64,000 nt of DNA from contig NC_059373.1 in NCBI RefSeq assembly GCF_019703515.2, positions 17,822,281-17,886,280 of the forward strand, given 5' to 3'. The position numbers and the translations under genes are program-made. The notes under the pieces are model-generated. The model was not told the origin of the DNA, did no database searches, and saw only the letters and a program-made list of their open reading frames with translations. Below, in pieces: positions 1 through 10,566 of this stretch. Origin of the DNA: Myxocyprinus asiaticus (taxonomy: Eukaryota; Chordata; Actinopteri; Cypriniformes; Catostomidae). The first letter of the stretch is position 1. The number at the start of each line of letters is the position of its first letter.

Positions 1-640
1 AACGCATCTATTGCAAGCTTTGAGATGTGCTGCAATCTTCCTGTTCCGCAATTAACCATCACAGCACATTTGAATCCAGTGAGAGAACTACTGGCATTAT
101 CACACCAGTGACAGCATTAATATCATCACACCAGTGAGGTTTTGCAGGACTAGTGACACGTTAAAAGAATAAAGTCTGTAAACACTCGTTTTCTCCATAT
201 TTATTACTGTATTAAAATGATGCCCAAAAAAAAACAACAAATGGAGGAAAAAACAAAACGATAAATGTCCATCATCTGCCACCGTAGTACAGAGTTCTTG
301 CCCACAAGTCACCATTCAATGCATCCTTGATTTCAAGGACACATCTGGGTAATTTCCTGCATTCTCTGTGTTTGTGTTCTTGAGGATTGGAATCGAACTG
401 CCAAGTCTAGTAAGTCAGTCCACTGGTGGCCATCTTTGGAACGCTCCCGGGAGATTATTTCCAGTCATGCCAGTGCAGCTCCTATCTACTTGAAAGGGGG
501 AACAACGAATTCTCAAAAACGGTTGGTCAAGACTACGATCAAACAACATCAGTAAATGTTGTTTGTTTATCATAAGTAAAATCTGACAATGCTGGTATCA
601 TAAATTGTGCTTCTCTATCTAAGATTACGCTAAAAAATGA
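1..640. other. no gene recognised (distal eloa intron 4 or left flank)
   Basis: AT-rich sequence with stops in all frames and no convincing exon on either strand. If eloa continues to the left, this is part of its intron 4. Confidence 0.4.
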
Positions 641-818
641 AATTTTCCCGGCTTGTAAAGCTAATGCGCATGCGCATTCTCGAGATCATTGACAGGCGAT
701 GTCTGTGTCTAAAAGGTGACTGGCTCTTTTACCAGCAAGGTGGGACTTCCTTTCTACATCCGTTGATGATACGGATAACTCAGATAACCGCTCTGTACAA
801 TCGTGGTGAGAAGAATAG

Positions 819-843
819 CATCTCAGAATGCTATTCTGAGATG
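819..843. repeat. perfect 11-bp palindrome
   Basis: CATCTCAGAAT and its exact reverse complement are separated by GCT, just ahead of the TA repeat and the Gypsy remains. Confidence 0.8.
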
Positions 844-895
844 TGGGTTGGCACTGTTTTGGCGACACGAGGGGGACCTACACAATAACTGATCG

Positions 896-899
<4 letters not shown>

Positions 900-952
<53 letters not shown>
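900..952. repeat. (TA)n microsatellite
   Basis: About 26 TA units followed by TTTA-type repeats, immediately left of the Gypsy gag remnant. Confidence 0.95.
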
Positions 953-955
<3 letters not shown>

Positions 956-959
956 TATT

Positions 960-3900
960 TATTTTTTTATACACATTATGGTGATGGGGGCATCCCGCCT
1001 ACTGCCGCTGTTATCCGGGGAAGCCCAATTCGCAGCTCAACAACTTCCTGCGTCCAACCTCCTGGTGTACGAGGACCTGAAGAAAGCCATCCTGCAACGG
1101 ACCGGCCGTAGCCCAGAGCAACATCGGCAACACTTCCACTCGCTGACGCTCCCATTCGCCTGCTGGCTGAAGAATGTGATGCCAAGGAAGTGCTTGAGTG
1201 CTACCGAAAGGAATGGCGGTGTGGTTCCAGTGCCACTGCCCGGCGTCACTGGATGAGGCAATCCAGCTAGCTGAGGATCATTTGGCGTGTATTTGGGGGC
1301 CGGCGAGCCCACTTCTTCTCTCTCTCTTTCACTCCTCATTCCCCTCTCCTTCCCCCTGTCCTGTTTTTATTCCCCAGAAACGGGAAATTATGACCCCAAA
1401 ACCGGTTCCCCGGTCCCATGGACCTTTCAACCCACCGGTTTCCCTTATCTCTCTCTCTCTGCTCTCCCCCACAAGCTGGTGAATCCGCTACCGTGGGTCT
1501 GGGCGTGAAGTCTGGGCTGGTCTGTTGGAGCTGCAAGGAACCTGGGCATTTCCAGGACCAATGCCCAGCGATGGAGGTGGAGACATTGGTCTGGATCCCC
1601 GACGCACCACAGGCCACCCCCAATCAAGCAGGAGCGTACTGGACACCTATGAGTATTAAAGGGGGTACATACCAAGCCTTGGTGGTAAGGTGTGTGCACG
1701 GGGATGTTCAAGGTTACCCTGTAATGACGACATCATTCAATTTCGTGGACAAAAGCATAGTGTCGAGGCTGCTGTCATGTGTATTTTGTTGGTTCATGTT
1801 TTTCATGTCTTTTATTTTGAAATTCTAGTTCCTGTTTCATGTCATGTGGTTCCCTTGTCATGTGATTTCATGTTTCCCTCCATGTTCTTGTGTCTTGTTT
1901 TTCATTGGTTGATTGTCTTATCTTGTTTAGAGTTCTTTGTGTTTATTGGTTATCTTTGGCATGTGTTCTCCCATGTCATGTATATAACCCTCATGTTTTC
2001 CATGGTCCATTGTCAGGTATTGTTTGTATGTAACTTTGTTGGAGAGTCAAGTTTATGTCATAATCAAGTTTATGTCAAGCCAAGTTTATTTCATGTCAAG
2101 TTCATATTTATGTTTAATTCATGTTAGTAGTTAGGGTTTATGGATATCACGATTTGAATAAATTTACACTTGGGTTCTTTACTTCATCTTCATCGTCTCT
2201 GTCATTGCCAGTGCTAGCAACAACGTTACAGCTGCTGTTAGTCGCCGCATCAGCCATCTACGTCACCTCTGCATCAGGACGATGTAAGGCATGGGGAAGT
2301 CTCGGCTTCCCCAGCTCTTAGAGGATTCCCTGCAGGAGATTTCCGTCTGGAGCAGATGCGAGACGAGACCCTTAGGCACACCTTCGACCAAGTGAAAGTG
2401 ATTGATGGTCAGCGCCTCCAGCCAAACATTGCACTTCCACATCCGTATTTTTAAATTATTAAGGATCGGCTATATCGAGTGATGCAGGACACTCAGCCAA
2501 AGGAAGATACAACCCAACTGTTAATACAGTCGGGAAATTTTATTCAGACAGCTCATTATAATCCGATGGCAGGACACTTAGGGCAGGAAAAGACACTGAA
2601 CCATCTAATGGCCTGTTTTCTATTTGTCGCGCATTCACAGGGATGTTCGCAGGTGGTGTGCAGCATGCCATGAATGTCAGCTGGTGAATCGACCGGCCAC
2701 ACCGAGAGCGCCATTGCACCACCTCCCATTGATCGAGGTCCCCTCTGAAAGAATTGGTATGGACCTTGTTGGGCCATTAGAACACACGGGCATCACTTTG
2801 TGTTGGTTCTGGTGGATTACGCAACGCGATATCCGGAAGCAGTGCCTCTGCGCAACATCTCAGCATGCAGTGTTGCGGAGGCACTCTTCAGAATTATCTC
2901 CTGAGTGGGGATTGCGAAGGAAATCCTCACTGATCAGGGCACTACCTTTATGTCACGTACACTACGCAAACTGTCAGAATTATTGGGGATTAAATGGATT
3001 CAGACCAGCGTTTACCACCCCCAAACAGACTGCTTGGTCGAACAATTTAATAAAATTCGAAAGAATATGATTCGTAAAGCACGAAGATGCTCGAAATTGG
3101 GACAAGTGGCTCGAGCCCCTATTATTTGCAGTACGAGAGGTCCTTACAAGTCTCCACGGGGTTCTCCCCATTTGAATTATTGTACGGGTGTCGACCGTGC
3201 GGCGTGCTCAATGTCCTACAGGAAAATTGGGAGGAGGGACCTTCAAACAGCAAAAACAAAATTAAATCCGTTCTTGATCTGAGAGCAAAACTCCACACAC
3301 TGGGGCAATTAACACAGGAGAATTTGCTCCAGGTTCAAGAATGTCAAAGCCGGCTGTATTATAGATGTACTCAGCTACGGGAATTTACACCGGGAGATAA
3401 AGTCCTTGTATTGCTCCACACATCGAGCTCTAAAGGACCCTTTGAGGTTACACAGCGAATTGGGGAAATCGATTATGAGGTGAAACGAACTGACAGAGGT
3501 GGAGCACGTCAGATTTACCACATCAATCTCCAAAAACCGTGGAGAGAGGCGGTCCCCGTGACTTTGGCGATGGTGGTTCTGGATAGGGAGGAGCTCAGAC
3601 TGGAGGTGAACTTGAATGCCACCGATCGAGTCACCCCGGTCACATGCGGAGACCACCTCTCACCATCACATGTCACAGAGGTTGTCAGGTTGCAAGGAGA
3701 ATTATCTGATGTGTTCTCACCTCTTCCCGGTCATACGAATCTCATAGAGCACCATATTGAGATGACCTCAGGGGTAGTGGTACTCAGCCATCCCTACTGA
3801 TTACCCAAGCACAAAAAGAAGTGGTTTGGGAAGAATTAAAGGCTATGCTAGATATGTGAGTAATAGAAGAATCCAACAGTGACTGGGCCAGCCCGGTGGT

Positions 3901-4035
3901 TCTGATTCCTAAGAGTGACGGCTTAGTCTGGTTCTGTGTGGATTATAGAAAAGTCAATGCGGTGTCTAAATTTGATGTGTATCCGATGCCTCAGACTGAC
4001 TGATTGAAGCTGACAGCGTGTGCTTATTTTGAGCT
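960..4035 (+). mobile_element. Ty3/Gypsy retrotransposon remnant, integrase before RT
   Basis: In order on the plus strand: gag (about 990-1270, LLPLLSGEAQ; YEDLKKAILQRTGRSPEQHR), a CCHC zinc knuckle near 1528 (CWSCKEPGHFQDQC), protease remains near 1650-1770, integrase with HHCC zinc-binding site and catalytic core (2540-3100; CAACHECQLVNRPATPRAPL, then LTDQGTTF and YHPQTD), an integrase C-terminal chromo-like part (to about 3560), and finally the start of reverse transcriptase (3780-4010; WASPVVLIPKS, FCVDYRKVNAVSKFD). Integrase ahead of RT is the arrangement known from Gmr1-type Gypsy elements of fish. Multiple frameshifts and stops; RT palm, RNase H and both own LTRs are missing. Inactive. 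Confidence 0.85.
1773..2230 (+). mobile_element. solo LTR (458 bp) inserted in the Gypsy protease region
   Basis: Starts TGTCATG and ends GTTACA, with a perfect 5-bp direct repeat GCTGC on both sides (1768-1772 and 2231-2235). It contains a TATA-like GTATATAACC near 1978 and a polyadenylation signal AATAAA near 2157, in the order expected for an LTR. Removing it rejoins the interrupted Gypsy reading frame (VEAAV). Confidence 0.8.
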
Positions 4036-4406
4036 GAAAAGCAACTCATTTGTGTAGACTGAAAAGTGTGCAAAATAAAGATTTACGTTGGATTGTTTGC
4101 CGGCTCCCGCTTCCTCCTTCACAAGAAAGTTAGTGATCTGTCACACACATATATGCAATATATTATTTATATCGAATCGGAATCTAATCAAGAGCTTATG
4201 AAATGGAATTTAATCTGGAAATCTGTATCAATACCTCGACCAAGCAAGAACTGCACAACAGTTCTTAAATTTCTACTTTGGTGTTCCACAAAAAATGATT
4301 TGGAATGGCACAAGGGTAAGAAAATTATGACAGAGTTTTCATTTATGTGTGAACTGTTCCTTAAAGCATTAGGGGAACTGCCTTTTGACAAATCAAACAT
4401 TCTTAC
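4036..4406. other. eloa intron 4 sequence, nothing recognised
   Basis: Lies between the Gypsy remnant and the eloa exon 4 donor. No further exon or repeat is recognised. Confidence 0.4.
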
Positions 4407-4900
4407 CATCACTTCCTCTTTTCTTTTCTCTCTTTCCTTCATGTGAGGTTTTATGCCGATCATGTTTCGATTTGTGACTCGTCCCACTCTGTTGCTCTCT
4501 GTCGGCTCTATGTGTGCTGCTGCCACCCGCTGCCTGTGCACAGTGCTTCCGTCTCTCCTGTTCCCGGACATCATGAGAAATGTGCTCTCTGACCAGCTCT
4601 TTGTGTGGTTTGCTGTGTCTAATGTCATTTTGTGGGGGACTGGGCTCCAACTCCGGCTCTGGATCTGGCTCCTGCTCTGGAGGGCTTTCATACTCGTCTG
4701 ACTGATACTCCCTTGCATTGCTGTCCCTGTCCTGTGAGCTGTAGTGCTGCGGGGGGGAGGGGGAGTATCCATGTTGGTATTCCTCCTCCTGGTGTTCATC
4801 CTCCATAAGTAGAGGTTCCTCTAGAGACTGCTCCCTGACTCGTTTGTGCCCTCCAGGCTCATTAATGCGTGAGTGGGAACGCCCCTCCTTTACACTTGTT
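4407..4900 (-). CDS. eloa: eloa coding exon 4
   Basis: Encodes about 164 residues of disordered linker (E/P-rich then K/H/R-rich), starting [15 protein letters not shown] and ending [10 protein letters not shown]. The phase-2 acceptor at 4901-4902 and the strong donor at 4405-4406 fit exon 3. The sequence is poorly conserved, so identity rests on phase, order and composition. Confidence 0.82.
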
Positions 4901-5819
4901 CTTTTGATAAACATGAAACAAATAGACTTAGATATTGCAAGACAACTACAAGTTTTGCAAAGAATTGTTGTGATCAGATTAAACATTTTAAATTACACAA
5001 TTCATATTGTCAAATACACTTAAAGGGATAGTTCACCCAAAAATGGAAATTCTGTCATCAATTACTCACCCTCATGTTGTTACAAACCCAGATTTCCAGC
5101 CTACACAAGATTTTGTTTTATTATTTTGCATTTGGTCTCAGACATTTGGCTCATTGGTCACTTCCACCTGAGAGAGCCCCTCCCTGGTTTTGTTTTGAAC
5201 AGGAAGTTCTTGCCCCTATTTCGCCAATGCAAAGCCTTTTTGTCAAACTAATTGGAGAAGTTACACCCCGTTATCTCGCATTTGCACTCGGTATGGACAA
5301 AAGTGTCCAGAGTGTTTAATTCTGACATTTATTTAAATGTTGCCTCGAACATATGGCAGAATCCAAAATTATGTATTAATAAGTCCCCTTTCTGCTGGTC
5401 AGAGTGGATTGTTAGGGGGGTTGCTACACTCAGTGACCTATATGAGAGTGGAGAGTTGAGATATTTTGAAAATATGGTTCAACATTTTAGGATTCCCAGA
5501 TCTCAGTTCTTTAGGTATTTACAGCTGCGCCACCTGCTCTGTACTATTTTTGGGGGTAGTATACACTCCCCTAAAGTGGTAGATACTCTGGCAGTGGTGA
5601 TTACTGCTTTTGGAAAAGGTCATGAGGCATCAGTGTATTACTCCCTGCTAATTCAGAGTCTGGGGGATGGAGCTTTAACTTCGCTCAAGAGATTATGGGA
5701 GAAAGATCTAAACTTGGTATTGGAGGAGGGAGTGTGGGCTAGGATTCTAAAAAACATCAAGTCTACATCTAGAGATGCAAGGGTGCGCCTTATGCAATTT
5801 TATATATTTTTATAAAATA

Positions 5820-5872
<53 letters not shown>

Positions 5873-8093
5873 AATCAATAAAATTGTTAATAATAAAAAA
5901 ACAAAAACAAACCCAGATTTCCTTTTAGATGTTCAGCAGCATGACACCCTCAGTCACCATTTACTTTTATTATATGGGGGAAAATGCAATGAAAGTGAAT
6001 GGCGACTGAGACTAAAAAGTCTCAGGTAGTGACATGACTAAAAAGTCATGTAGGTTTGGAACAACATGAGGGTGAGTAAATGATGGCAGAATTTAAAGGG
6101 GTATACTACTTTAATTACAAAATAATTGCAAAGTCCAACATGGCAGCACACTGTAAGCTTTGCGTTCGATTAACTAAAACAGACGAAAATACAATCCCCA
6201 TCAGTGTAAAACTAACCTGTCTGCAGACCTCTCTGGAACCAACTTCTTCCACTTTGCCACGAGGTTTTTTGCGGCCTCCCCGGCAACTTCATGTTTGCGA
6301 AGGGAATTCACAGTCTTGCCAACACCCGTTTCCTGCAAGAATTTGAGAACATGAAACAGAGCTAAAGAACTCATTTCAGAACAAATGTTAAACCAAACGA
6401 GAACTTTAAACTGAACATCAACAATCTAATAATCTTACCACCAGGATGTCTACTGTTATGGGCAGCTCTCCCAGCCTTTTGAGAGTTTTAAGAAGCTAGA
6501 CAGAACAAGATGAGGGGAAAAAATAAATAAGAGAAAGAAATATACACTGATGAAGTAGTAAAAAAAACTGTCAGTGCAGTACTAAGAAATAATTTGTCCA
6601 AAAATGAAAATTCTCTCATCATTTACTCACCCTTATGCCACCTCAGATGTGTATGACTTTTTTGGAGCTTCAAAGTTTTGGTCACCATTCACTTGCATTT
6701 TGAGGACCAATAGAGCTGAGATATTCTTCTTAAAATCTCCATTTGTGTTCTGCAGAAGAAAGTCTAACACATCTGGGATGGCATGACGGCGAGTAAACAA
6801 TGAGAGAATTTTCATTTTCGGTGAACAATTCCTTTAAATGGCAGTACCATGGTACCGAATGATTGGCATATTATGTACCATGGTATTTACATGGTACTCC
6901 AAGGTACTTCAAAGAATGCCATGATATTACCTTGGTTCATGCACCAACAAACGTGGAATTACTATGGTATATCATATCCAACATGACAGCACTGTAGTAC
7001 TTTTTGTTCATGTAGACAAGGAAGACTCAAAAGTACAGGGTCCCAAGACGTCATGCCAGAGTTACCAAATCAAATATGTAAAAGAACTGCATAATGAGAA
7101 AAACACTTTCAATGTGCCAAGTGTCGTCGTGGCCCAGAGAGGACCAGGGTTCGACCTCAGGAATTTGGCTGCAACTCAAAACATAGTGAGCTGCCTACCT
7201 AGAAAGCACTTTGTGCCGTACATACAGGGCCCCTACATAGTGCTCTATATTTTACGGCACAAAGTGCTTTCTAGTTTCAGACCGAACACGTTATGGTGCT
7301 GTGAAAAAAAGCAGCGCCACGAAAAGGACGGAACGCGAATGTCACGAGACGCATTTTAACAGTTGAAGTTCTTTTAACTTGCAAGGAGCTCATGCGCGAG
7401 ACGCGGCGCAACGTTCAAAGACGTCCGTCTAGTGCATTACATAGGAAAACTACACAAGAACGCGTTCCGTGGGAACGGGCCCTCATAATGCAATCTACGT
7501 AAACTGTTCACTAGTTGTTGGGACACCGCCTTAGTGTAAACACATGAACCATTGACAACATTATACAGAAGAAAACGTGAGTTATTAATCCGCCGGTCGT
7601 GTAAAATAAACCGTCCATGTCTTCGAGTGATTAACAGACTCTTCGCCTGCATTAAACACGGCCTGTCTCTGTCAGTGCCACCATAATAAAATCGCTGTGG
7701 TTGTCATTTCTGATTATTGAGCACAAGGTTCTGAGAAAGTGGCTCGATGCGGAGTTTCGACTGATGGTGTTCGGCTGGATCGAGACATATCTGAGGAAAG
7801 AAATGTAGAAGGGCAAAGCTATCTCAGACTTATCTAAACAACCCCCCGGTCTGCTGCCGTTGCAATTGTTATGCGTGAGCTCTCTGGATAGCTGTTCCAT
7901 GCTCCTTCGGGAAGACACTCGCAGAAGTGCGTATAACATTGTCGTAAAATGTGTGAAACGATCGATGTAAAGTAATAGCTTTCAAAGGCGATCGTTTCGT
8001 CTCTCCGAGAAGGTTTCGTACCTTGCGAGGCTCTTGATTTTCTGCAAGCCTTAACTGCAACTTCTCGACTGCTTCCAGAATCTCCTCCGCCAT
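4407..8093 (-). CDS. eloa: eloa (elongin A), first four coding exons, partial at left edge
   Basis: Elongin A is the large subunit of the elongin (SIII) complex, which stimulates RNA polymerase II elongation in the nucleus and with elongin B/C and CUL5 can ubiquitinate stalled polymerase. Coding exons on the minus strand are 8093-8022, 6495-6439, 6332-6217 and 4900-4407, all with GT-AG borders and matching phases (0, 0, 2, 1). Residues 1 to about 80 form the TFIIS N-terminal (LW) domain; the exon 2/3 joint gives the family signature [21 protein letters not shown] and [12 protein letters not shown]. Exon 4 (residues about 82-246) is the expected charged, low-complexity linker rich in E, P, S, K and H. 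The last donor (ATG followed by GTAAGAATG) shows that the gene continues leftward; the later exons with the elongin B/C-binding region are not in the window. Introns contain MITEs and a LINE copy. Confidence 0.93.
5021..6108. mobile_element. TTAA-type MITE split by a LINE
   Basis: Left end AGGGATAGTTCACCCAAAAA and right part GAGGGTGAGTAAATGATGGC are inverted copies of the same termini; flanks carry TTAA. Internal sequence resumes at 5923 after the LINE and includes small palindromes (GACTAAAAAGTC). Same family as the elements at 6590, 24118 and 26976. Confidence 0.75.
5098..5906 (+). mobile_element. 5'-truncated L1/Tx1-like LINE, 16-bp target duplication
   Basis: Contains the last part of LINE ORF2 ([37 protein letters not shown] in this copy reads [12 protein letters not shown]), an internal (TA)n tract at about 5826-5870 and the 3' end GGAATCAATAAAATTG. 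It is bounded by a perfect 16-bp direct repeat, ACAAACCCAGATTTCC, at 5082-5097 and 5907-5922, so it inserted by target-primed reverse transcription. Confidence 0.9.
6217..6332 (-). CDS. eloa: eloa coding exon 3
   Basis: Encodes [20 protein letters not shown] and the following [17 protein letters not shown]. Acceptor CTTGCAG, donor GTTAGT; ends in phase 2. This is the second half of the LW domain. Confidence 0.94.
6439..6495 (-). CDS. eloa: eloa coding exon 2
   Basis: Encodes 19 residues, [19 protein letters not shown], in phase 0. Acceptor CTGTCTAG, donor GTAAGATT. Too short to show as an open frame of its own; identified from the LW-domain signature. Confidence 0.93.
6590..6838. mobile_element. 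short TTAA-type MITE
   Basis: Inverted ends TCCAAAAATGAAAATTCTCT and AGAGAATTTTCATTTTCGGT; the middle contains TGAGGACCAATAGAGCTGAG and TTCTGCAGAAGAAAG, seen also in the related copies. It sits in eloa intron 1. Confidence 0.75.
8022..8093 (-). CDS. eloa: eloa coding exon 1
   Basis: Encodes residues 1-24 ([20 protein letters not shown]...EPRK). The ATG is at 8093 and the donor is AAG followed by GTACGAAACC, phase 0. It matches the start of the elongin A LW domain. Confidence 0.92.
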
Positions 8094-8240
8094 GTTTACA
8101 GCTGGTACATGTTGCCCGGAAGCCGCTTCATTACAACAGCAGTGGGGTGTCTGCTGTTTCCATGGTGTTTACTGCTGCGAACTTCCGTCAGTCCAAATGG
8201 AGATCCCGGAAGAACGTCATAAAGCTGTCATAAATCAAGC
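8094..8240 (-). promoter_or_regulatory. probable eloa 5'UTR/promoter region
   Basis: Lies directly upstream of the eloa ATG. It contains two ETS-type cores (CCGGAAG near 8115 and 8207) and is richer in G+C than its surroundings, as expected for a housekeeping promoter. No TATA box is seen. The transcription start is not determined. Confidence 0.35.
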
Positions 8241-8280
8241 AGTCATCACGATGGGGTCCAGGTGTATTTATTGTGGCGAC

Positions 8281-9437
8281 TTTGATAATTAACCCTTGTT
8301 CGACCTTCGGGACTTTTTTGTCTTTTCGATCATTTTGGCTGTGTTAATGCCAACGGCATAAATATTGCCAAAGGTGTGTATTTTTTGGGGGAATTTTGAT
8401 ATTTCAACCTCAGTTCCTATAATACATCTATAATGCACTGTGTACACAAAATAGTTACACTCAGGACCTTAAGGACAAAAATGGCCCCATTGAAACCCCT
8501 TAAAACTGCAATATTTGATCCCAGTGCCATTAAAGCATAAAATCATGAATTCTATGATATTATGCTTTAAATTTAAATTTTTTATATTTTCCACCAGATG
8601 GCGCCATTTTTCTCATGTTTAGCCTATGGAGCAAATACATGCTTTTTTCCTATTTTAGGTTTGCTGTATTATAGAGCACTGCCGTCCAATTGAATAAATT
8701 GGCAAATAAAATTGTGTGGGTGTGTTGGTATGGATGTCAGAGTGTGTTTTGTATGTGTGTATTAAGACATTTTTGTGTATGTGTGTGTGTGTAAAAACAA
8801 CAATGGCTTTATGTAAACAAACTGGCATTTAAAGGGTTCAAATAATTTGGTAGTTATGATCAGGACTGATGTTGGATAAAAAAAATTAACTAATTGAAAG
8901 TGGAAAATAATATTAATATATAATATTATTATGGCAGTTTTTTTACATCTGGGTAACTTTTTTTATTGACGTACAATAATTGTGGTTTTTGCAGATACAG
9001 CCCACTTGAGAAAACCCAATGAAGTGTCAATGTAGTTTGCAAACTCAATTTACCTAAAATTTGCCTACAAAATGTCTAAAAGTGATTCTGAATGTATCAA
9101 AATATTTAATTTGTTACAATATTCAAAATACAAGGACTATTTGGCCAAAATACAAAAAAGAACTATGGTACAGTGATGCTTTCTATGGTATTTTGATAAA
9201 TACCATGGCACTCAATGATTACCATATTCAAAATATTACGATATGGTACGATACAATGCTACTTTATTCATCCCAGGTGGAAATTGAGGTGTTACAGCAG
9301 AAACAGAAATACAAAAACAGAAAGTAGCAATACACCATAATACAATACTGAGCATGAGAGAAGACGAAGACAATAAGAATATATAGGCAATACCCTAAAG
9401 ATAAATAGGGATTAAAGAATTTAAATATTTAAATACT
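8281..9437. other. intergenic, nothing coding recognised
   Basis: AT-rich sequence with a small GT repeat around 8700-8800. No exon, RNA gene or clear repeat family seen. Confidence 0.4.
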
Positions 9438-9591
9438 ACGAGTAAAGACGCTGACCACCATCCCTGGAGTCGCGAGTTTGAATCCAGGGCGTGCCGAGTG
9501 ACTCCAACCAGGTCTTCTAAGCAACCAAATTGGCCCGGTTGCTAGGGAGGGTAGAGTCACATGGGGTAACCTCCTCGTGTTCGCTATAATG
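9438..9591 (+). mobile_element. tRNA-derived SINE fragment
   Basis: Matches the SINE at 18092 from AGTAAAGACGCTGACCACC through the B box (GTTTGAATCC) to TTCGCTATAATG. The first bases and the tail are missing; the right side passes straight into a LINE fragment. Confidence 0.8.
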
Positions 9592-10566
9592 GGGACTTCG
9601 CTATGCTATCAAATTGCTTGAAATAAGAGAGGGGGACATCTACAGGGAGAGAGTGCAACAGGTAGTTGAATTTTGGAATACAGTTCATTTTAATAACAAT
9701 AACTTTCCCAATCATAGATAAATGTAATGAAGCCCACCTTCACACACTGCTCGAAAACCTTTTTATTAAGGGATCAAAACTCTAAATCAGACAAATTTGC
9801 TGGGAATAAAATACCCAAATACTTAATGCCCTGTTTGGGACACTGGAATACGCCCGGTTAAAGCTGTTACTGGGCAGTACCTGTCAGAGCCAAAGCTTTG
9901 GATTTAGACCAATTAACTCCTGAGATATCGTGAAATGAGGTATCCTGAGAATTTTGAAAAGGAATTAATAATTCTGTGGAGGCAAGGCATAGATCTAGTG
10001 GGGTCAGAGACGAATAATAAAATATCATCTGTGTAAAGCAAAAGTTTATGCGCCACACCTCCCGCAATCACCCCTGGAAAATCATCCTCCTTTCTTATCG
10101 CGGCTGTTAATGTTTCCAGGGCAAGACAGAACAATAATGGGGAAAGAGGGCAACCCTGCCAGGTGCCCCTATCCAGAGTAAAATAATCTGAAATTAATCC
10201 ATTTGTTTGTACCGCCGCTACAGGGTGTTTATAAAGTAACTTAATCCAACCAATAAATGTACTCCCAAACCCATACATTTCCAAAAACTTAAAAAGATAA
10301 TCCCATTCACCCATATCAAACGCCTTTTCGGCGTCAAGTGAGATGGCAGCGACCGGAGTCTGATCATTCGCTACTGACCACGTGATATTGATGAAACGCC
10401 TAATATTATCAGAAGAGCTGCGGCCCCGAATAAACCCCACCTGATCTATATGTATAAGAGATGTCATAACTTTAATGTTGTTAAGCCAACATTTTTGACA
10501 ATATTTTTACGTCTAGCTGGATCAGGGAAATTGGACGGTAACTCTTACACTCTTTGTCCTTTAATT
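9592..10566 (-). mobile_element. L1/Tx1-like LINE fragment (RT region)
   Basis: Minus-strand reverse transcriptase: IDQVGFIRGRSSSDNIRRFI, AISLDAEKAFDMGEWDYLFK, GTWQGCPLSPLLFCLALE. The catalytic YADD box reads YTDD. Truncated at both ends; same family as the copies at 44594 and 57035. Confidence 0.85.

Noticed and set aside
896..1111. Protein with (Tyr-Ile)n repeat
   Set aside because: Translation of a TA microsatellite; the same applies at 5775-6029 and 43790-44032.
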